Below, piece after piece: positions 9,391 through 19,436 of a stretch of 64,000 bases of DNA. The position numbers and the translations under genes are program-made. The notes below the pieces were generated by a model. That model was not told where the DNA came from. It did not search any database and saw only the letters and a list, made by a program, of their open reading frames with translations. Origin of the DNA: Roseofilum capinflatum BLCC-M114 (GTDB taxonomy: Bacteria; Cyanobacteriota; Cyanobacteriia; Cyanobacteriales; Desertifilaceae); assembly GCF_030068505.1 (NCBI RefSeq), contig NZ_JAQOSO010000074.1, positions 1 to 64,000 on the forward strand. The letters run 5' to 3'. Position 1 is the first letter of the stretch, and every line of letters begins with the position of its first letter.

Positions 9391-9463
9391 GGGCACGTAG
9401 CTCAGTGGATAGAGCACCAGATTCCGGTTCTGGGTGTCGGGGGTTCAAATCCCTCCGTGCTCG
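9391..9463 (+). tRNA. tRNA-Arg (anticodon CCG)
   Basis: The 73-nt cloverleaf has acceptor GGGCACG (9391-9397) pairing with CGTGCTC (9456-9462, one G-U), a D arm with GCTCA...GAGC, and an anticodon stem CCAGA/TCTGG around loop TTCCGGT, so the anticodon is CCG. A T arm GGGGG-TTCAAAT-CCCTC follows. The discriminator is G and the CCA end is not encoded. It reads CGG arginine codons. It is monocistronic, 144 nt upstream of the purH start and divergent from it. Confidence 0.95.
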
Positions 9464-9969
9464 TTATTTGAACCTAAACCGACCCTAACAGCCCAGACGC
9501 GGAGAGGACAGTCTCAATCTGCAACCTCCAACCAGCATCAGGAAATGGTAGGGGTCGTAAGGCGCAATTTTCGCACCTCGACCTATTGTTTAGTCCAGGT
9601 GCTGTATGGCAGATTCCATAAGGCTTTTGCCCCCAAAATTAGTCTTAGCTGGTGTCCGGAAATTGGGTTAGAGTCCTTTGTCCGCACCAGAAACACCTAA
9701 CCAGTTGGCTCTTTATCCCGAAAGAGACCGGCTTGGGCTAATATTTAACCTCAAGAGGTAACCGGATAAACCCATCCCAATTACACCCAATTGAGCCGGA
9801 AATAGGTTAACCTAATAAGTAATATAAATCATAGGAGTCTTCTCATTCAATATACGGTTTAAACGTATTCATGAGAAACAAAGTATTTCTTTAGTATGGC
9901 AAGATTTCCATGCAATGAGGTATGCTTTAGGGCTTGGGGTGCGGAACAATCCAAAAAGGGGCAACTAAG
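9464..9969. other. Intergenic region, no gene seen
   Basis: A frame running from inside the tRNA to 9700 shows no known motif and no start signal of its own. The rest is AT-richer towards 9840-9930 and probably holds the promoter of the next gene. I see no RNA gene or strong hairpin here. Confidence 0.4.
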
Positions 9970-11331
9970 ATGGGACCTAGTTTAATGGATGAAAATTATC
10001 CACCTTCTGGTTTCAAGATAAAAGAACTCAAGAAAAATCTTGGTCAATACCAAGAAACAATTTATCGTTATTTCTTATCGATTGTCAAACAAGAAAGTCC
10101 AGAACAAGTTCTGAAAGAATTTAGGCAGTTATTTATTGCTCACCTAGAAGTTAGCAATAAAGCTGTTAATCAAGCCTTGTTTAATCTTGTCTTTGCCAAT
10201 CAAGAAGAAGAGTTTACCCATACCTTAAAACGGTGTTGTTATATCTTAATTAATAACTGGGAAGCCAGTAGACATCATGAGGCAGTTCAGGATTTAGTCA
10301 ACAGTTTTGACGATCAAACAATTGGTCGTCCTAGCCATTCTACACCCATCAAGAGATTGAGGAAGTGGACGCTCAATTTTGTCAAGAGCAGCGACTATGA
10401 AGAAATCAAACTCTTTTGTGCTAAGTTCGGTGTAGAAGAGCAGAATTGGAGTAATCGCTACACCTCCTATCTGTTAGTTCCCCAATATATTAATATCAAG
10501 AACTCTGCTGAACAACGGCAAGCCGCAAAAGTGAGATCCCGTGAACTCAAAGAAAAGTTTAAATTTGATTTAGCGATGTACACTACCCGGTCTCAGCTTA
10601 CCCATAAACAGGACAGTGAACCGCCTCAAAATCCCACCCAGTTAGGGGACGAGGTATTACATCTAATTAAAACTATTCTTCTTAGACGCGGGCCATACAA
10701 TTATCTAAATTTAGCTAATATTTTCCTGCAACAAACTCAGGATATTAGTTATCAAGAATTTAAGCAGGCTCTCCAGCGTTATTTGGTGTTTTCTGTAGAT
10801 GATACGGCCTTTATCCATTTAATCGAAAACAAATTATCGGTTCAGTTAGATCATCTCTATACTGACTATGACGATCTGCCGGTCAATAAAGCTCTACTGC
10901 TGAGAACTTGTAACCGCGTTGTTGAATATCTGACCACGGAAGATCGGAAAACTCCCTCAAATTTATTTGTGCTGTGGGTGGCTCAAAATAATCCTCTGAC
11001 GTTAGTCACCATGATGCTGAAGTTGATTTTGATCAGTAAACCGACTAGAGTTCACCTGGAAGCCAGAATTGCGGATTTAATTCATTACTACAAAGATTAT
11101 CCAGAAAATGAATGTAAGTGGCTGATTAATTTTATGGAAGTGTTGAACATTGCTTTTGCGATTTATGCGGATAATGTTCAGTACAACTTGGTTCGCATTG
11201 ACCAAAAAAGCTTGGGTAGTCAGTCTGCATCAAATTTAGATAAATATCAGATTTTTTCACAATTACATATGGATAAACCTGTGGATTTTCTCCATGAACA
11301 TCAGGAGGATTTTTTGGAGGAAGAGGAGTAA
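9970..11331 (+). CDS. Conserved-looking hypothetical protein, 453 aa
   Basis: I do not recognise the family. The product is soluble, helical and charged, with no signal peptide or membrane span. It has an Asn/Gln/Glu-rich body with a Cys-Cys pair (TLKRCCYILINNWE) near residue 90, and an acidic end (EHQEDFLEEEE). The repeated helical pairs suggest a scaffold or regulatory role, but that is inference. The frame is open from TTG 9934; ATG 9970 is preferred because GGGG lies about 8 nt upstream, and ATG 9985 is a further option. It converges on larC through an inverted repeat. Confidence 0.75.
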   Translation: MGPSLMDENYPPSGFKIKELKKNLGQYQETIYRYFLSIVKQESPEQVLKEFRQLFIAHLEVSNKAVNQALFNLVFANQEEEFTHTLKRCCYILINNWEASRHHEAVQDLVNSFDDQTIGRPSHSTPIKRLRKWTLNFVKSSDYEEIKLFCAKFGVEEQNWSNRYTSYLLVPQYINIKNSAEQRQAAKVRSRELKEKFKFDLAMYTTRSQLTHKQDSEPPQNPTQLGDEVLHLIKTILLRRGPYNYLNLANIFLQQTQDISYQEFKQALQRYLVFSVDDTAFIHLIENKLSVQLDHLYTDYDDLPVNKALLLRTCNRVVEYLTTEDRKTPSNLFVLWVAQNNPLTLVTMMLKLILISKPTRVHLEARIADLIHYYKDYPENECKWLINFMEVLNIAFAIYADNVQYNLVRIDQKSLGSQSASNLDKYQIFSQLHMDKPVDFLHEHQEDFLEEEE

Positions 11332-11392
11332 TGAGTAAGGAGTGTTTCAGGAAAAAACAGTTTGCCCGTTGACCCATTAATTCTTACTCATT
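11330..11392. terminator. Inverted repeat between convergent genes
   Basis: AATGAGTAAG (11330-11339) is the exact complement of CTTACTCATT (11383-11392). It overlaps the TAA stop of the upstream gene and lies just before the larC stop, so it may end both transcripts. The loop is long (43 nt), so strength is uncertain. Confidence 0.4.
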
Positions 11393-11401
11393 CCTCATTC
11401 C

Positions 11402-12634
11402 TTAACAGCGCAAAGCGCTGTAAGTGGCTCGCGCTAATTCTAGGGCAGTTTGATAAATTTGTCGCCAGGGTAAGTTGTGTTGGCGGGCAAGTTGGGCGCA
11501 GTCTTCATATTCGGGTTGTAGATTGGAGAGTTGTTCCCCTTGCCACGCTAATTTAACCTGAACGGAACCATAGGGCGTTTCTAGAGATCGCAGTTCTCGA
11601 CGTAAAATAGAACGCTCTTGGAGAGTGCGGCGAATGCCTAATGTAGTGGTTTCGCTAAATAATACGGTTTCACAGGCGGTAATTTGAGCGGGTGGACAAA
11701 TGACGGTTAAGAGTATCCCTAGGCGGGATTTTTTCATGGTGATGGGTTGGGTAAATACATCTAAGGCTCCGGCAGTAAAGAGTCGATCGCCACAATAAGC
11801 GATCGCCTGGGGACTGAGGTCATCGATCTGAGTTTCCAGCACCGCGATCTGTTCTAAACCCTGTTGTTCGGTTGGGGAACCCACCCACAAGCGCAGCAAA
11901 TTGGGTAGGGGTAACTGGGCCGATCCTGCTCCTAGTCCCACCTTCTCTAACCTCATGGAGGGAACTGAACCGAAACTTGTGGCTAATGTAGTGGCGATCG
12001 CCGCCCCCGTAGGGGTCACCAACTCCCGCTCAATGCCATTACTGTACACCGGAACCTGGGCCATTTCCCACAACTTCAGCACGGCTGGCGCAGGAACCGG
12101 TAAAATCCCATGGGCCGCCTTGACTGTACCTCCTCCCGTGGGCAAAGCCGAACAAAATAGGCGATCGATCCCTAACCACTCCAACCCCAAACAAGTGCCC
12201 ACAATATCCACCAAAGCATCGGTCGCCCCCACCTCATGGAAATGCACCCGCTCCGGTTCAATGCCATGAACTGCCGCCTCCGCTAAGGCCAAACGGTGAA
12301 AAATAGCTAAACTACGCTCTTCCACCCGTGGCGGAAATTTCGCCCCCTGAATCATGTCCACAATTTCCGGTAAATGGCGGCTTCCGTGGTGATGATCCTG
12401 ATGGTGATGATCGTGATGATCGTGAGGGGAGTGACTCAGATCCACATGCACTTTAGTGCCGACTTGGCCGTGATGGGTGACCGTTTCCTGGCGTAACTGA
12501 TACTCATCCTCTATTTGTAAGGATTTTAATTGCTCTTGCAGGTATTCTAGAGGAACTCCTCCATCCACCAAAGCTCCCAAACACATATCACCGGCTAAAC
12601 CGGTGGGACAATCGAGATACCCTATTTTATTCAT
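11402..12634 (-). CDS. larC: LarC-type nickel insertion protein
   Basis: The 410-aa product belongs to the LarC family, which inserts nickel into the pyridinium-3,5-bisthiocarboxylate mononucleotide cofactor of lactate racemase-like enzymes. Seen: the N-terminal [21 protein letters not shown] motif region (residues 6-26 approx.), a His-rich metal loop ([14 protein letters not shown], near residue 70), [16 protein letters not shown], and PVPAPAVL. No larA, larB or larE lies in the window, so its partner is elsewhere or absent. The last residues (SALRC) and the stop are encoded by a palindromic repeat (11405-11421), so the C-terminus may be recently altered. Only 17 bp separate its start from a divergent gene. 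Confidence 0.88.
   Translation of the reverse strand: MNKIGYLDCPTGLAGDMCLGALVDGGVPLEYLQEQLKSLQIEDEYQLRQETVTHHGQVGTKVHVDLSHSPHDHHDHHHQDHHHGSRHLPEIVDMIQGAKFPPRVEERSLAIFHRLALAEAAVHGIEPERVHFHEVGATDALVDIVGTCLGLEWLGIDRLFCSALPTGGGTVKAAHGILPVPAPAVLKLWEMAQVPVYSNGIERELVTPTGAAIATTLATSFGSVPSMRLEKVGLGAGSAQLPLPNLLRLWVGSPTEQQGLEQIAVLETQIDDLSPQAIAYCGDRLFTAGALDVFTQPITMKKSRLGILLTVICPPAQITACETVLFSETTTLGIRRTLQERSILRRELRSLETPYGSVQVKLAWQGEQLSNLQPEYEDCAQLARQHNLPWRQIYQTALELARATYSALRC
11405..11421. repeat. ACAGCGC/GCGCTGT palindrome at the larC 3' end
   Basis: A perfect 7-bp inverted repeat with loop AAA. The same palindrome, loop GAA, is at 7682-7698. Here it lies inside the coding frame and forms the last codons of larC. 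Confidence 0.75.
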
Positions 12635-12651
12635 TCATCTACCCCCAACTT

Positions 12652-13317
12652 ATGGCAATTCTGTATACCCTGCATCCAGAAACACCGCAACAGCGAACCC
12701 TCCAAGAGATCAAAGAGGCTCTTCAAGATGGAGCGGTGATGTTATATCCTACCGATACCGTATATGCGATCGGCTGCGATCTGAGTGTTAAATCAGGTAT
12801 TGAGCGCGTTAGACGGATTAAACAACTCTCTAATGATAAACCGTTAACCTTCCTCTGTTCCTCCCTGTCCAATGTGGCCAGCTATGCCATCGTCAGCGAT
12901 GTGGCCTATCGAATTATGAAGCGTTTAATTCCTGGCCCCTATACTTTCTTGCTCCCAGCAACCAAGGCGGTTCCCCGGTTGGTGATGTCTCCCAAACGCC
13001 GAACAACCGGGATTCGAGTCCCCAATAATCCCATCTGCTTAGGTCTGTTGGAAGCCTTAGAGAATCCTCTGATCTCCACCTCCGCGCACTTAGTGGGGGA
13101 TGAGGAAATGTCGGCTAGTCCCAGCGCTCCTGAATATACCTCAACCCAAGAACTATTTGACCGTTTGGATAAGCTAGTCGATATCATTATTGATGATGGT
13201 TTACCCGTCCAGTCAGACGTTTCCACCGTTTTGGATTTAACGTCAATGGAACCAAAAGTGGTACGTGAAGGTCTGGGATGGGAAGCAGCATCGGATTGGG
13301 TGTCCGAGGCTTCTTAG
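12652..13317 (+). CDS. Sua5/YciO/YrdC/YwlC family protein (L-threonylcarbamoyladenylate synthase-like)
   Basis: The 221-aa product has the YrdC fold: PTDTVYAIGCDL near residue 31, the RRIKQLSNDKPLTFL segment with the conserved K/R and S-x-N-like positions, and PGPYTFLLPATK. The family makes threonylcarbamoyl-AMP from Thr, bicarbonate and ATP for the t6A37 tRNA modification; the YciO branch lacks proven activity. The 221-aa length, without the C-terminal Sua5 domain, leaves TsaC-like and YciO-like both open. It diverges from larC with a 17-bp gap, so their promoters must overlap each other's genes. Confidence 0.85.
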   Translation: MAILYTLHPETPQQRTLQEIKEALQDGAVMLYPTDTVYAIGCDLSVKSGIERVRRIKQLSNDKPLTFLCSSLSNVASYAIVSDVAYRIMKRLIPGPYTFLLPATKAVPRLVMSPKRRTTGIRVPNNPICLGLLEALENPLISTSAHLVGDEEMSASPSAPEYTSTQELFDRLDKLVDIIIDDGLPVQSDVSTVLDLTSMEPKVVREGLGWEAASDWVSEAS

Positions 13318-13717
13318 TCTAGAAGATCATCACCCCTAGGGTTGGATGGTCTTCCTAGAGTGTAGGAATCAGGGAATCTCAGAGGCATCTACCCCACACG
13401 AGTTTTTTTAGCCACTCCTGCAATTGTCTACTGAGGCATTCTCTAGGGGGTTTGCTGCTCTACCCCCGAATTAGGGAATTGAAAATGGCTTAAAGTCTAG
13501 CGTTGACAACGGTTTGGCCGATCGCCCCTTGGGGTGCGATCGCCAAGTCTTCCCCTGCGCTCTTGTTGTGGGGTGGATCTGCCTGATCAAAGAGTGCCAC
13601 AGCAGCACCCCTTTATTTTCTGAGGGACACCTACAGTCAGAGTATAGACAGCGCGAAGGATTCCACCCGAAACGGTGTCATCACTGGAGTGCATTCAACC
13701 CAAAGGAGATTGAAATT
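13318..13717. other. Long leader of the HetZ-like gene with hairpins
   Basis: Three hairpins are visible: CTAGAAGATCATC/GATGGTCTTCCTAG (13319-13358, one bulge), a GGGGGT/ACCCCC pair (13446-13469), and CGATCGCCCC/GGGGTGCGATCG (13519-13544) that includes HIP1-like bases. The first probably ends the YrdC gene. The frame of the next gene stays open through 13514-13717 but has no ribosome site there. Confidence 0.5.
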
Positions 13718-14956
13718 ATGAATACTAAGTCCAGCCCTTCTGTTACCCTTAAATCCAACCCTTCTTTAACACCTGTTAACTCTTGTGCAACTGCAAGCGC
13801 CCAACTTCCGGAGTCTTCTGAGCCGGTGATGGATGTAGAGGCTCTACGAGAGTTGATTAGCAGAGAGCTTCGCAGTGCAATGCAGATTAACTGTCGCTCC
13901 ATTCATGGGGTAGCTGAACGGATGGCGCGGGAAGTGGAACGCATTTGCCAAAAGAGCGATCGCATTCAAAAATCAGGAATTATCGAATCTTGGCAACGGA
14001 CTCTAGCCCATAACCGGATTGAGAAATGCCTACAATACTATAAACTCGGCTCCCGTCAGGGGCGCAGTGAACTCCATAGTAATCTGAGTGTGATGGTTTA
14101 TCGCCATGTGGCTAAAAGTAGCGCTCGCTTAGGATTTAAGGCTCGCTATAGTTTGATTGAAGACTTCATGCAAGGGTTTTATGTGGAAACGCTGAAAGCG
14201 TTCCGGCGGGAAAATGATGTGGCGGAAAATTATAGCCCCCGCACCCGCTTAGAGTTAGCTGAGTATATGGGGTTTACGGAACAATATGCCAAACGACGCA
14301 TTCATTTACCTGGTGGTATTTCCCAACGGTTAATTGTCCTCAGAGCGCAAGGGTTTTCTCGCCGTCAGCCCCAAGAGATGTCCGTGGATATGGAAATGGC
14401 CGTAGAATCGGGTAAGACGGAAGAAGCGCAAATGTACAGCCGCGATCCTGCTCTGCATCAAATTCGGGAGAAAATGGTGGCTGGTGCGATCGATCCTTCG
14501 GAGTCGGTACTGCGCGATCGCGTGATTCGGGAATTAACTGAATATCTCCAATCTCAGGAACAATTTGATTGTATCGATTACCTGAATCTCAAACTGCAAG
14601 ATTTTTCTGCTACCGAAATTGATGAAACTTTGGGCTTAACCCCTCGCGAACGGGACTATCTCCAACAACGGTTTAAGTACCATGTAGAGAAATTTTCCCG
14701 CTTCCATAACTGGCATTTGGTTCACCAATGGCTGGGAGCGGATCTCGATCAAAATCTGGGGATGGCTCCAGCTCAATGGGAAGATTTCTTTAATCAATTG
14801 GCTCCTGAGCAGCAGCAACTGTTCCAACTCAAGCAAGCTGGAGTTGAGGATGCTGAAATTGCTACTGCGATCGGCTGTACTCCCAAACAATTACAAAAGC
14901 GCTGGAATAAATTGCTGGAATTGGCTTGGAAGGCTCGTAATCAGGCTAACGCCTAA
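13718..14956 (+). CDS. HetZ-family protein
   Basis: The 412-aa product resembles HetZ, a DNA-associated regulator of early heterocyst differentiation in Anabaena, by length and by shared wording: GRSELHSNLS-VMVYRHV, LIEDFMQGFYVE-LKAFRREN, LELAEYMGFTEQYAKRRI, and LGLTPRERDYLQQRFKYHVE. The last two are helix-turn-helix-like. HetZ relatives also occur in cyanobacteria without heterocysts, so the gene does not prove differentiation. ATG 13718 is chosen over the open upstream frame: AAGGAG at 13703-13708 is 9 nt away. No hetP or patU neighbour is seen. The recognition is from memory of the family, not a search. Confidence 0.72.
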   Translation: MNTKSSPSVTLKSNPSLTPVNSCATASAQLPESSEPVMDVEALRELISRELRSAMQINCRSIHGVAERMAREVERICQKSDRIQKSGIIESWQRTLAHNRIEKCLQYYKLGSRQGRSELHSNLSVMVYRHVAKSSARLGFKARYSLIEDFMQGFYVETLKAFRRENDVAENYSPRTRLELAEYMGFTEQYAKRRIHLPGGISQRLIVLRAQGFSRRQPQEMSVDMEMAVESGKTEEAQMYSRDPALHQIREKMVAGAIDPSESVLRDRVIRELTEYLQSQEQFDCIDYLNLKLQDFSATEIDETLGLTPRERDYLQQRFKYHVEKFSRFHNWHLVHQWLGADLDQNLGMAPAQWEDFFNQLAPEQQQLFQLKQAGVEDAEIATAIGCTPKQLQKRWNKLLELAWKARNQANA

Positions 14957-14979
14957 TGGGAACAGCAGGGTCAGGAGAT

Positions 14980-15040
14980 GAGAAAGGGGATCTTGATTTC
15001 AGACTGTTCACCTCGAACACTATCCCCTCCCCTTTTTCTC
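14980..15040 (+). terminator. Probable terminator after the HetZ-like gene
   Basis: GAGAAAGGGGA (14980-14990) can pair with TCCCCTTTTTCTC (15028-15040), a 2-nt bulge aside. The T run is within the 3' arm rather than after it. It lies 24 nt after the stop. Confidence 0.4.
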
Positions 15041-15116
15041 TATGGTAGTATTGAGGATTAAATCTTTATGCATACCATCAACCCACCCTTTTGTTTTATC
15101 CCCTTCACACCCGCTC

Positions 15117-17915
15117 ATGGCAGGGAAACTAAAAAATCCTTTATTTCCAGAATCTAAACAAGTACCGCTTGGTTGGGTTCTGATTGTTCCGTTTCTGATC
15201 CAGATTTTCGCCGCAGTGGGTTTAACCGGTTGGTTTTCTCTGCGTAATGGTCAAACGGCGGTAGAACAGGTGACGACGCAACTGCGAAATGAACTGACTG
15301 CTCGCATTGAGCAACATTTGGACACTTATCTGCAAACGCCTGCTCTGATTAATCAGATTAATGCACAGGCGATCGCCAGCGATCAATTAGCCCTTGGCGA
15401 TCGAGATGCGGTTCGGACTCATTTATGGCAGCAAATTCAACTGTTTCCTAATATCGCTCAAATTGGATTTTTGACTCCCGGTGGTTCTTTTCAAGCCGTT
15501 CAACAGACCTTTACTCCACCAGGGTTTCAGTGGATCGTCAGCGATCCCAATACTCCCGAATCCTTAATACTTTATACTCTAGATTCCCAAGGAAATCCTC
15601 AGCAGTCCTCCACTCTGTCATCTTCCGGCGATCCTCGTCAGTCAGAATGGTATCAAGAAGCACTTAAAAAGGACACTCTGGTTTGGACACAGCAGCAAAC
15701 GTTCGATCCCAGTCAGTCCCCAGAATTAATCCTCAATGCTAGTGAGCCTTTAGATCTCCGGGATCGGGAAATTACAGCCGTTCTAAAAACGAGTCTGAGT
15801 CTATCTCGAATTAGCGAGTTTTTACAAGGGCTACAAATTGGGCGATCGGGACAAACCTTTATTATGGATAGTCAAGGCTATTTAATTGCCAGCTCCTTAT
15901 CAGAGCGATCGCCCCAAAATCCTACCGAAACCCCCTTTCCCATTCCCGCACAACAGAGTCCCAATGCTCTAATTCGATTAACCACCCAATCCCTACACTC
16001 TGAATTTGGGAATATTGAAAGCCTCAATCAATCTCAGCAACTCAGTTTTTTATTTAAACATCAACGGCACTTTGTCCAAGTGACTCCCATCGAGCAAAAC
16101 CAAGGACTCGATTGGTTTATTGTCGTAATCATCCCCGATTCAGACTTTATGGGGGTCATCTATGAAAATATCCGCAATACCATTTTACTCTGTTTTGTTG
16201 CTCTGCTAGTGGCCGCTATTTTAGGATTAGTTACAGCTCGTTGGATCTCTAAACCCATTCTCAAATTAATTCAAGCCTTAGAGTCCATTTCTGCCGGGAA
16301 CTTAGATCAAACCCTCGATTGGCAAGAATCACGGTTACCTAAAATTTATGAACTGGAAATTTTATCCCGCTCCTTTAATCAAATGGCAGCTCGGTTTCAG
16401 CGCTCCTATGAAGAACTAGAAATTCGGGTAGAATTGCGGACATTTGAACTCAAAGAAGCCAAAGAAGCCGCCGATGCTGCCAACTCGGCCAAAAGCGAAT
16501 TTTTAGCCAACATGAGCCATGAGTTACGCACCCCCCTAAATGGAATTCTCGGATATACTCAAATCCTCAAACGATCCCAAAACATCCCTGAAAAAGAACA
16601 AGATGGAATTGCAATTATTCATCAATGTGCAACACACTTACTTACCCTGATTAATGATATTTTAGATCTGTCTAAAATTGAAGCTAGAAAACTAGAAATT
16701 CATCCCTCTGACATGAATTTTAGGACATTTCTAGAAGGAGTCGCTGAAATTTGTCGAATTCGGGCCGATCAAAAAGGAATTCACTTCAACTATATTCCCG
16801 ATCCCGATTTACCCAATAGCATCCATGGAGATGAAAAACGTATTCGGCAAGTTTTAATTAATTTATTGGGCAATGGGATTAAGTTTACGGATACAGGAGA
16901 AGTCTCATTTGAAATAAAAAGTATAGAAAAGATCCAGCAAGGAGAGCAGACCCTTCATAAAATTCGCTTTAAAATTCAAGATAGTGGCATCGGTATTCCC
17001 TCAGAAAAACTCGATGCAATTTTCCTTCCCTTTGAACAAGTAGGAGAAGTTTCTAGACAGGCGGCTGGAACAGGTTTAGGATTAGCCATTAGTCAAAAAA
17101 TTGTGGCTATGATGGGCAGTGAAATTCAAGTAGAGAGTGAAGTCGGTCAAGGGAGTTTATTCTTTTTTGATTTAGAGTTACCAGAGGTGTTACAATACCA
17201 AGAAGAAACAATGACTCTGCCCACTGAAGAAATCATTGGCTTTGAAGGACTAGAAAGTGCAAAAATCATGGTTGTTGACGATCATTGGGAAAATCCATCC
17301 ATCATTAAAAATCTTCTAGAACCGATGGGATTTACAGTCGCACAAGCCAATCAGGGTCAAGAAGCTCTAGACTTACTGCCTGTATTTACCCCAGATTTGA
17401 TCATTACAGATTTAGAAATGCCGATCATGGATGGTATTGAGTTAATCAAAGCTGTGAGATCCCATCAAGAGTGGCAACATTTACCCATTATTGTTTCTTC
17501 TGGGCGCGTTTTTGAAGCCGATCGCAACCGCTCTTTAGAAGTGGGAGCCAATGCATTTTTACCCAAACCATTAGATACGAATCGTCTCCTAGAACAAATT
17601 CAAATTTGCTTAAATCTGCAATGGATTACACAACAGTCATCAGTAGAAAATCTGGCCGTTCCTATTGCTTCGGATGCTTCTGAAACTCTGTTAGTCCCCG
17701 ATCGGGAAAACTTGGCTGAATTATATCGCTTGGCAATGGAAGGAAATTTGAAAAAAATCCAAAAGAAAGTCAACTCACTGGCCGAAGCCGATCCAAATCT
17801 TAGTCCATTCTCCGAGCAAGTGAATCGACTGGCAAAAAGTTTTAAGGAAAAAGAACTGCTGGAATTAATTGAAACTCATTATCAGAGCCTCAGAGGAGAA
17901 AACCATGAGCTATAG
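15117..17915 (+). CDS. Hybrid sensor histidine kinase (sensor-HAMP-HisKA-HATPase-REC)
   Basis: The product is a membrane kinase. In order: a TM helix ([20 protein letters not shown]), a periplasmic Cache-like sensor of ~320 residues, a second TM ([17 protein letters not shown]), HAMP ([22 protein letters not shown]), an H-box with the phosphorylatable His ([15 protein letters not shown], near nt 16511), the G boxes ([15 protein letters not shown]), then a receiver with MVVDDH and the phospho-acceptor [13 protein letters not shown]-terminal helical stretch follows the receiver. Frame is open from 15042; ATG 15117 is chosen because it starts a normal cytosolic tip just before the TM. It overlaps the next gene by 11 nt, so the two form one operon. 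Confidence 0.9.
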   Translation: MAGKLKNPLFPESKQVPLGWVLIVPFLIQIFAAVGLTGWFSLRNGQTAVEQVTTQLRNELTARIEQHLDTYLQTPALINQINAQAIASDQLALGDRDAVRTHLWQQIQLFPNIAQIGFLTPGGSFQAVQQTFTPPGFQWIVSDPNTPESLILYTLDSQGNPQQSSTLSSSGDPRQSEWYQEALKKDTLVWTQQQTFDPSQSPELILNASEPLDLRDREITAVLKTSLSLSRISEFLQGLQIGRSGQTFIMDSQGYLIASSLSERSPQNPTETPFPIPAQQSPNALIRLTTQSLHSEFGNIESLNQSQQLSFLFKHQRHFVQVTPIEQNQGLDWFIVVIIPDSDFMGVIYENIRNTILLCFVALLVAAILGLVTARWISKPILKLIQALESISAGNLDQTLDWQESRLPKIYELEILSRSFNQMAARFQRSYEELEIRVELRTFELKEAKEAADAANSAKSEFLANMSHELRTPLNGILGYTQILKRSQNIPEKEQDGIAIIHQCATHLLTLINDILDLSKIEARKLEIHPSDMNFRTFLEGVAEICRIRADQKGIHFNYIPDPDLPNSIHGDEKRIRQVLINLLGNGIKFTDTGEVSFEIKSIEKIQQGEQTLHKIRFKIQDSGIGIPSEKLDAIFLPFEQVGEVSRQAAGTGLGLAISQKIVAMMGSEIQVESEVGQGSLFFFDLELPEVLQYQEETMTLPTEEIIGFEGLESAKIMVVDDHWENPSIIKNLLEPMGFTVAQANQGQEALDLLPVFTPDLIITDLEMPIMDGIELIKAVRSHQEWQHLPIIVSSGRVFEADRNRSLEVGANAFLPKPLDTNRLLEQIQICLNLQWITQQSSVENLAVPIASDASETLLVPDRENLAELYRLAMEGNLKKIQKKVNSLAEADPNLSPFSEQVNRLAKSFKEKELLELIETHYQSLRGENHEL

Positions 17916-19302
17916 CGATCCTGAATCGAATGTTATTTTAATTGTTGATGATAATCCCAACAACTTAGCAGTCTTATCCGATTTTTTGGATGAATCTGGA
18001 TTTGAAGTGAGGGTAGCTAGAGACGGAGAAAGTGCTTTAGAAAAGGTCAACTATGCTCCTCCGGATTTAATCTTGTTAGATGTGATGATGCCAGGAATTG
18101 ATGGATTTGAAGCTTGCAAACGTCTGAAGTCGAATCCAGATACTGAAGAAATTCCGATTATTTTCATGACGGCTTTATCTGACACCGTGGATAAAGTTAA
18201 AGGTCTGGAATTGGGGGCAGTCGATTATATTACTAAGCCCTTTTCCCAAGAAGAGGTTCTCGCTAGGGTTAGGCTACATTTGAGGCTGAGAAAGATGGCT
18301 AAAAAGTTAGCGAAACAAAACCAGATTCTTAAGCAAGAAATAGAAGAAAAGAATCGAGCTGAGGCAGCCTTACAAGCCTTGACTCAAGAATTAGAACAAC
18401 GGGTGAGCGATCGCACGGCTGAGTTGCAACAGGCAATGACGGATTTACAAGATACTCAGGTGCAGTTGGTACAAAATGAGAAAATGTCTACGTTGGGTCA
18501 ATTGGTGGCGGGTGTAGCCCATGAAATCAATAATCCGGTGGGATTTATTATGGGAAATTTAAGCCATGCACAGGAGTATATTCAGGATATTATTGAACAT
18601 CTGAGCTTGTATCAAACCCATTATCCGGAACCCGATCCCGAAATTCAGGATCATTATGAAGATATCGAACTGGATTTTTTGCTCAAGGATTTGCCGGATT
18701 TAATTTCGTCGATGCACGAAGGGACGGATCGGATTCGGAATATTAGTCAGTCTTTGCGGACATTTTCGCGATCGGATACAACCAGTAAGGTGAACAGTAA
18801 TATTCATGAGGGGATTGATAGCACGCTGCTGATTCTCAAACATCGATTAAAAGCGACGGAGGAGCGCCCGGCGATCGCCATCATCAAAGAATATGGAGAG
18901 ATCCCCGAAATTCCCTGCTATCCGGGGCAACTGAACCAGGTGTTTATGAATTTGCTGGCTAATGCCATTGATGCCTTAGACGAGTCAAATCAGGGGCGCA
19001 GTTTCCAGGAGATTGAAGCCCATCCCAACCAAATTACCATCAAAACTGAATTGTCCCCTGCCCAAACGGAAGCGATCATTAGCATTGCCGATAATGGTAA
19101 AGGGATTCCTGAAGACATCCAAAGTAAAATCTTCGACCATCTCTATACGACCAAAGCCTCTGGACATGGCACGGGTTTAGGGCTATCGATTAGTCGGCAG
19201 ATTGTGGAAGAAAAGCATGGGGGTAAAATTAGTTGCCATTCAGGGAGCGCGACGGAGTTTGATTGTGGCTCGGTCTTTACGATTACTTTACCCCTCAAGT
19301 AA
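17905..19302 (+). CDS. Response regulator receiver - histidine kinase hybrid
   Basis: The 465-aa cytosolic product has a receiver at the N-terminus (ILIVDDNPNN; phospho-acceptor Asp in LILLDVMMPGIDG; Lys in YITKPFS), a coiled-coil linker (about residues 120-185), an H-box of the type found after such linkers (LGQLVAGVAHEINNPVGF), and an ATPase domain with DNGKGIPE and GTGLGLSIS. ATG 17905 is chosen: GAGGAGA lies just upstream, and the start overlaps the preceding kinase gene (stop at 17915). The overlap suggests translational coupling. It probably receives phosphate from the hybrid kinase and passes it on; no output DNA-binding protein is nearby. Confidence 0.92.
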   Translation: MSYSDPESNVILIVDDNPNNLAVLSDFLDESGFEVRVARDGESALEKVNYAPPDLILLDVMMPGIDGFEACKRLKSNPDTEEIPIIFMTALSDTVDKVKGLELGAVDYITKPFSQEEVLARVRLHLRLRKMAKKLAKQNQILKQEIEEKNRAEAALQALTQELEQRVSDRTAELQQAMTDLQDTQVQLVQNEKMSTLGQLVAGVAHEINNPVGFIMGNLSHAQEYIQDIIEHLSLYQTHYPEPDPEIQDHYEDIELDFLLKDLPDLISSMHEGTDRIRNISQSLRTFSRSDTTSKVNSNIHEGIDSTLLILKHRLKATEERPAIAIIKEYGEIPEIPCYPGQLNQVFMNLLANAIDALDESNQGRSFQEIEAHPNQITIKTELSPAQTEAIISIADNGKGIPEDIQSKIFDHLYTTKASGHGTGLGLSISRQIVEEKHGGKISCHSGSATEFDCGSVFTITLPLK

Positions 19303-19436
19303 ACGGATGCCTTGGCTAACGCAATGTCATGTAGAATTAGAATACTTATAGTGAATTTTGTCTTAATTAGATTATTAGATTAATAAAGTTGTGTGTTTCG
19401 TCATTGACAAATTTTGCAATCTGTTGGTAAAAAATC

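Noticed and set aside
9434-9700. 88-codon plus-strand frame
   Set aside because: It begins inside the tRNA-Arg gene and has no ribosome site or motif; the tRNA explains its start.
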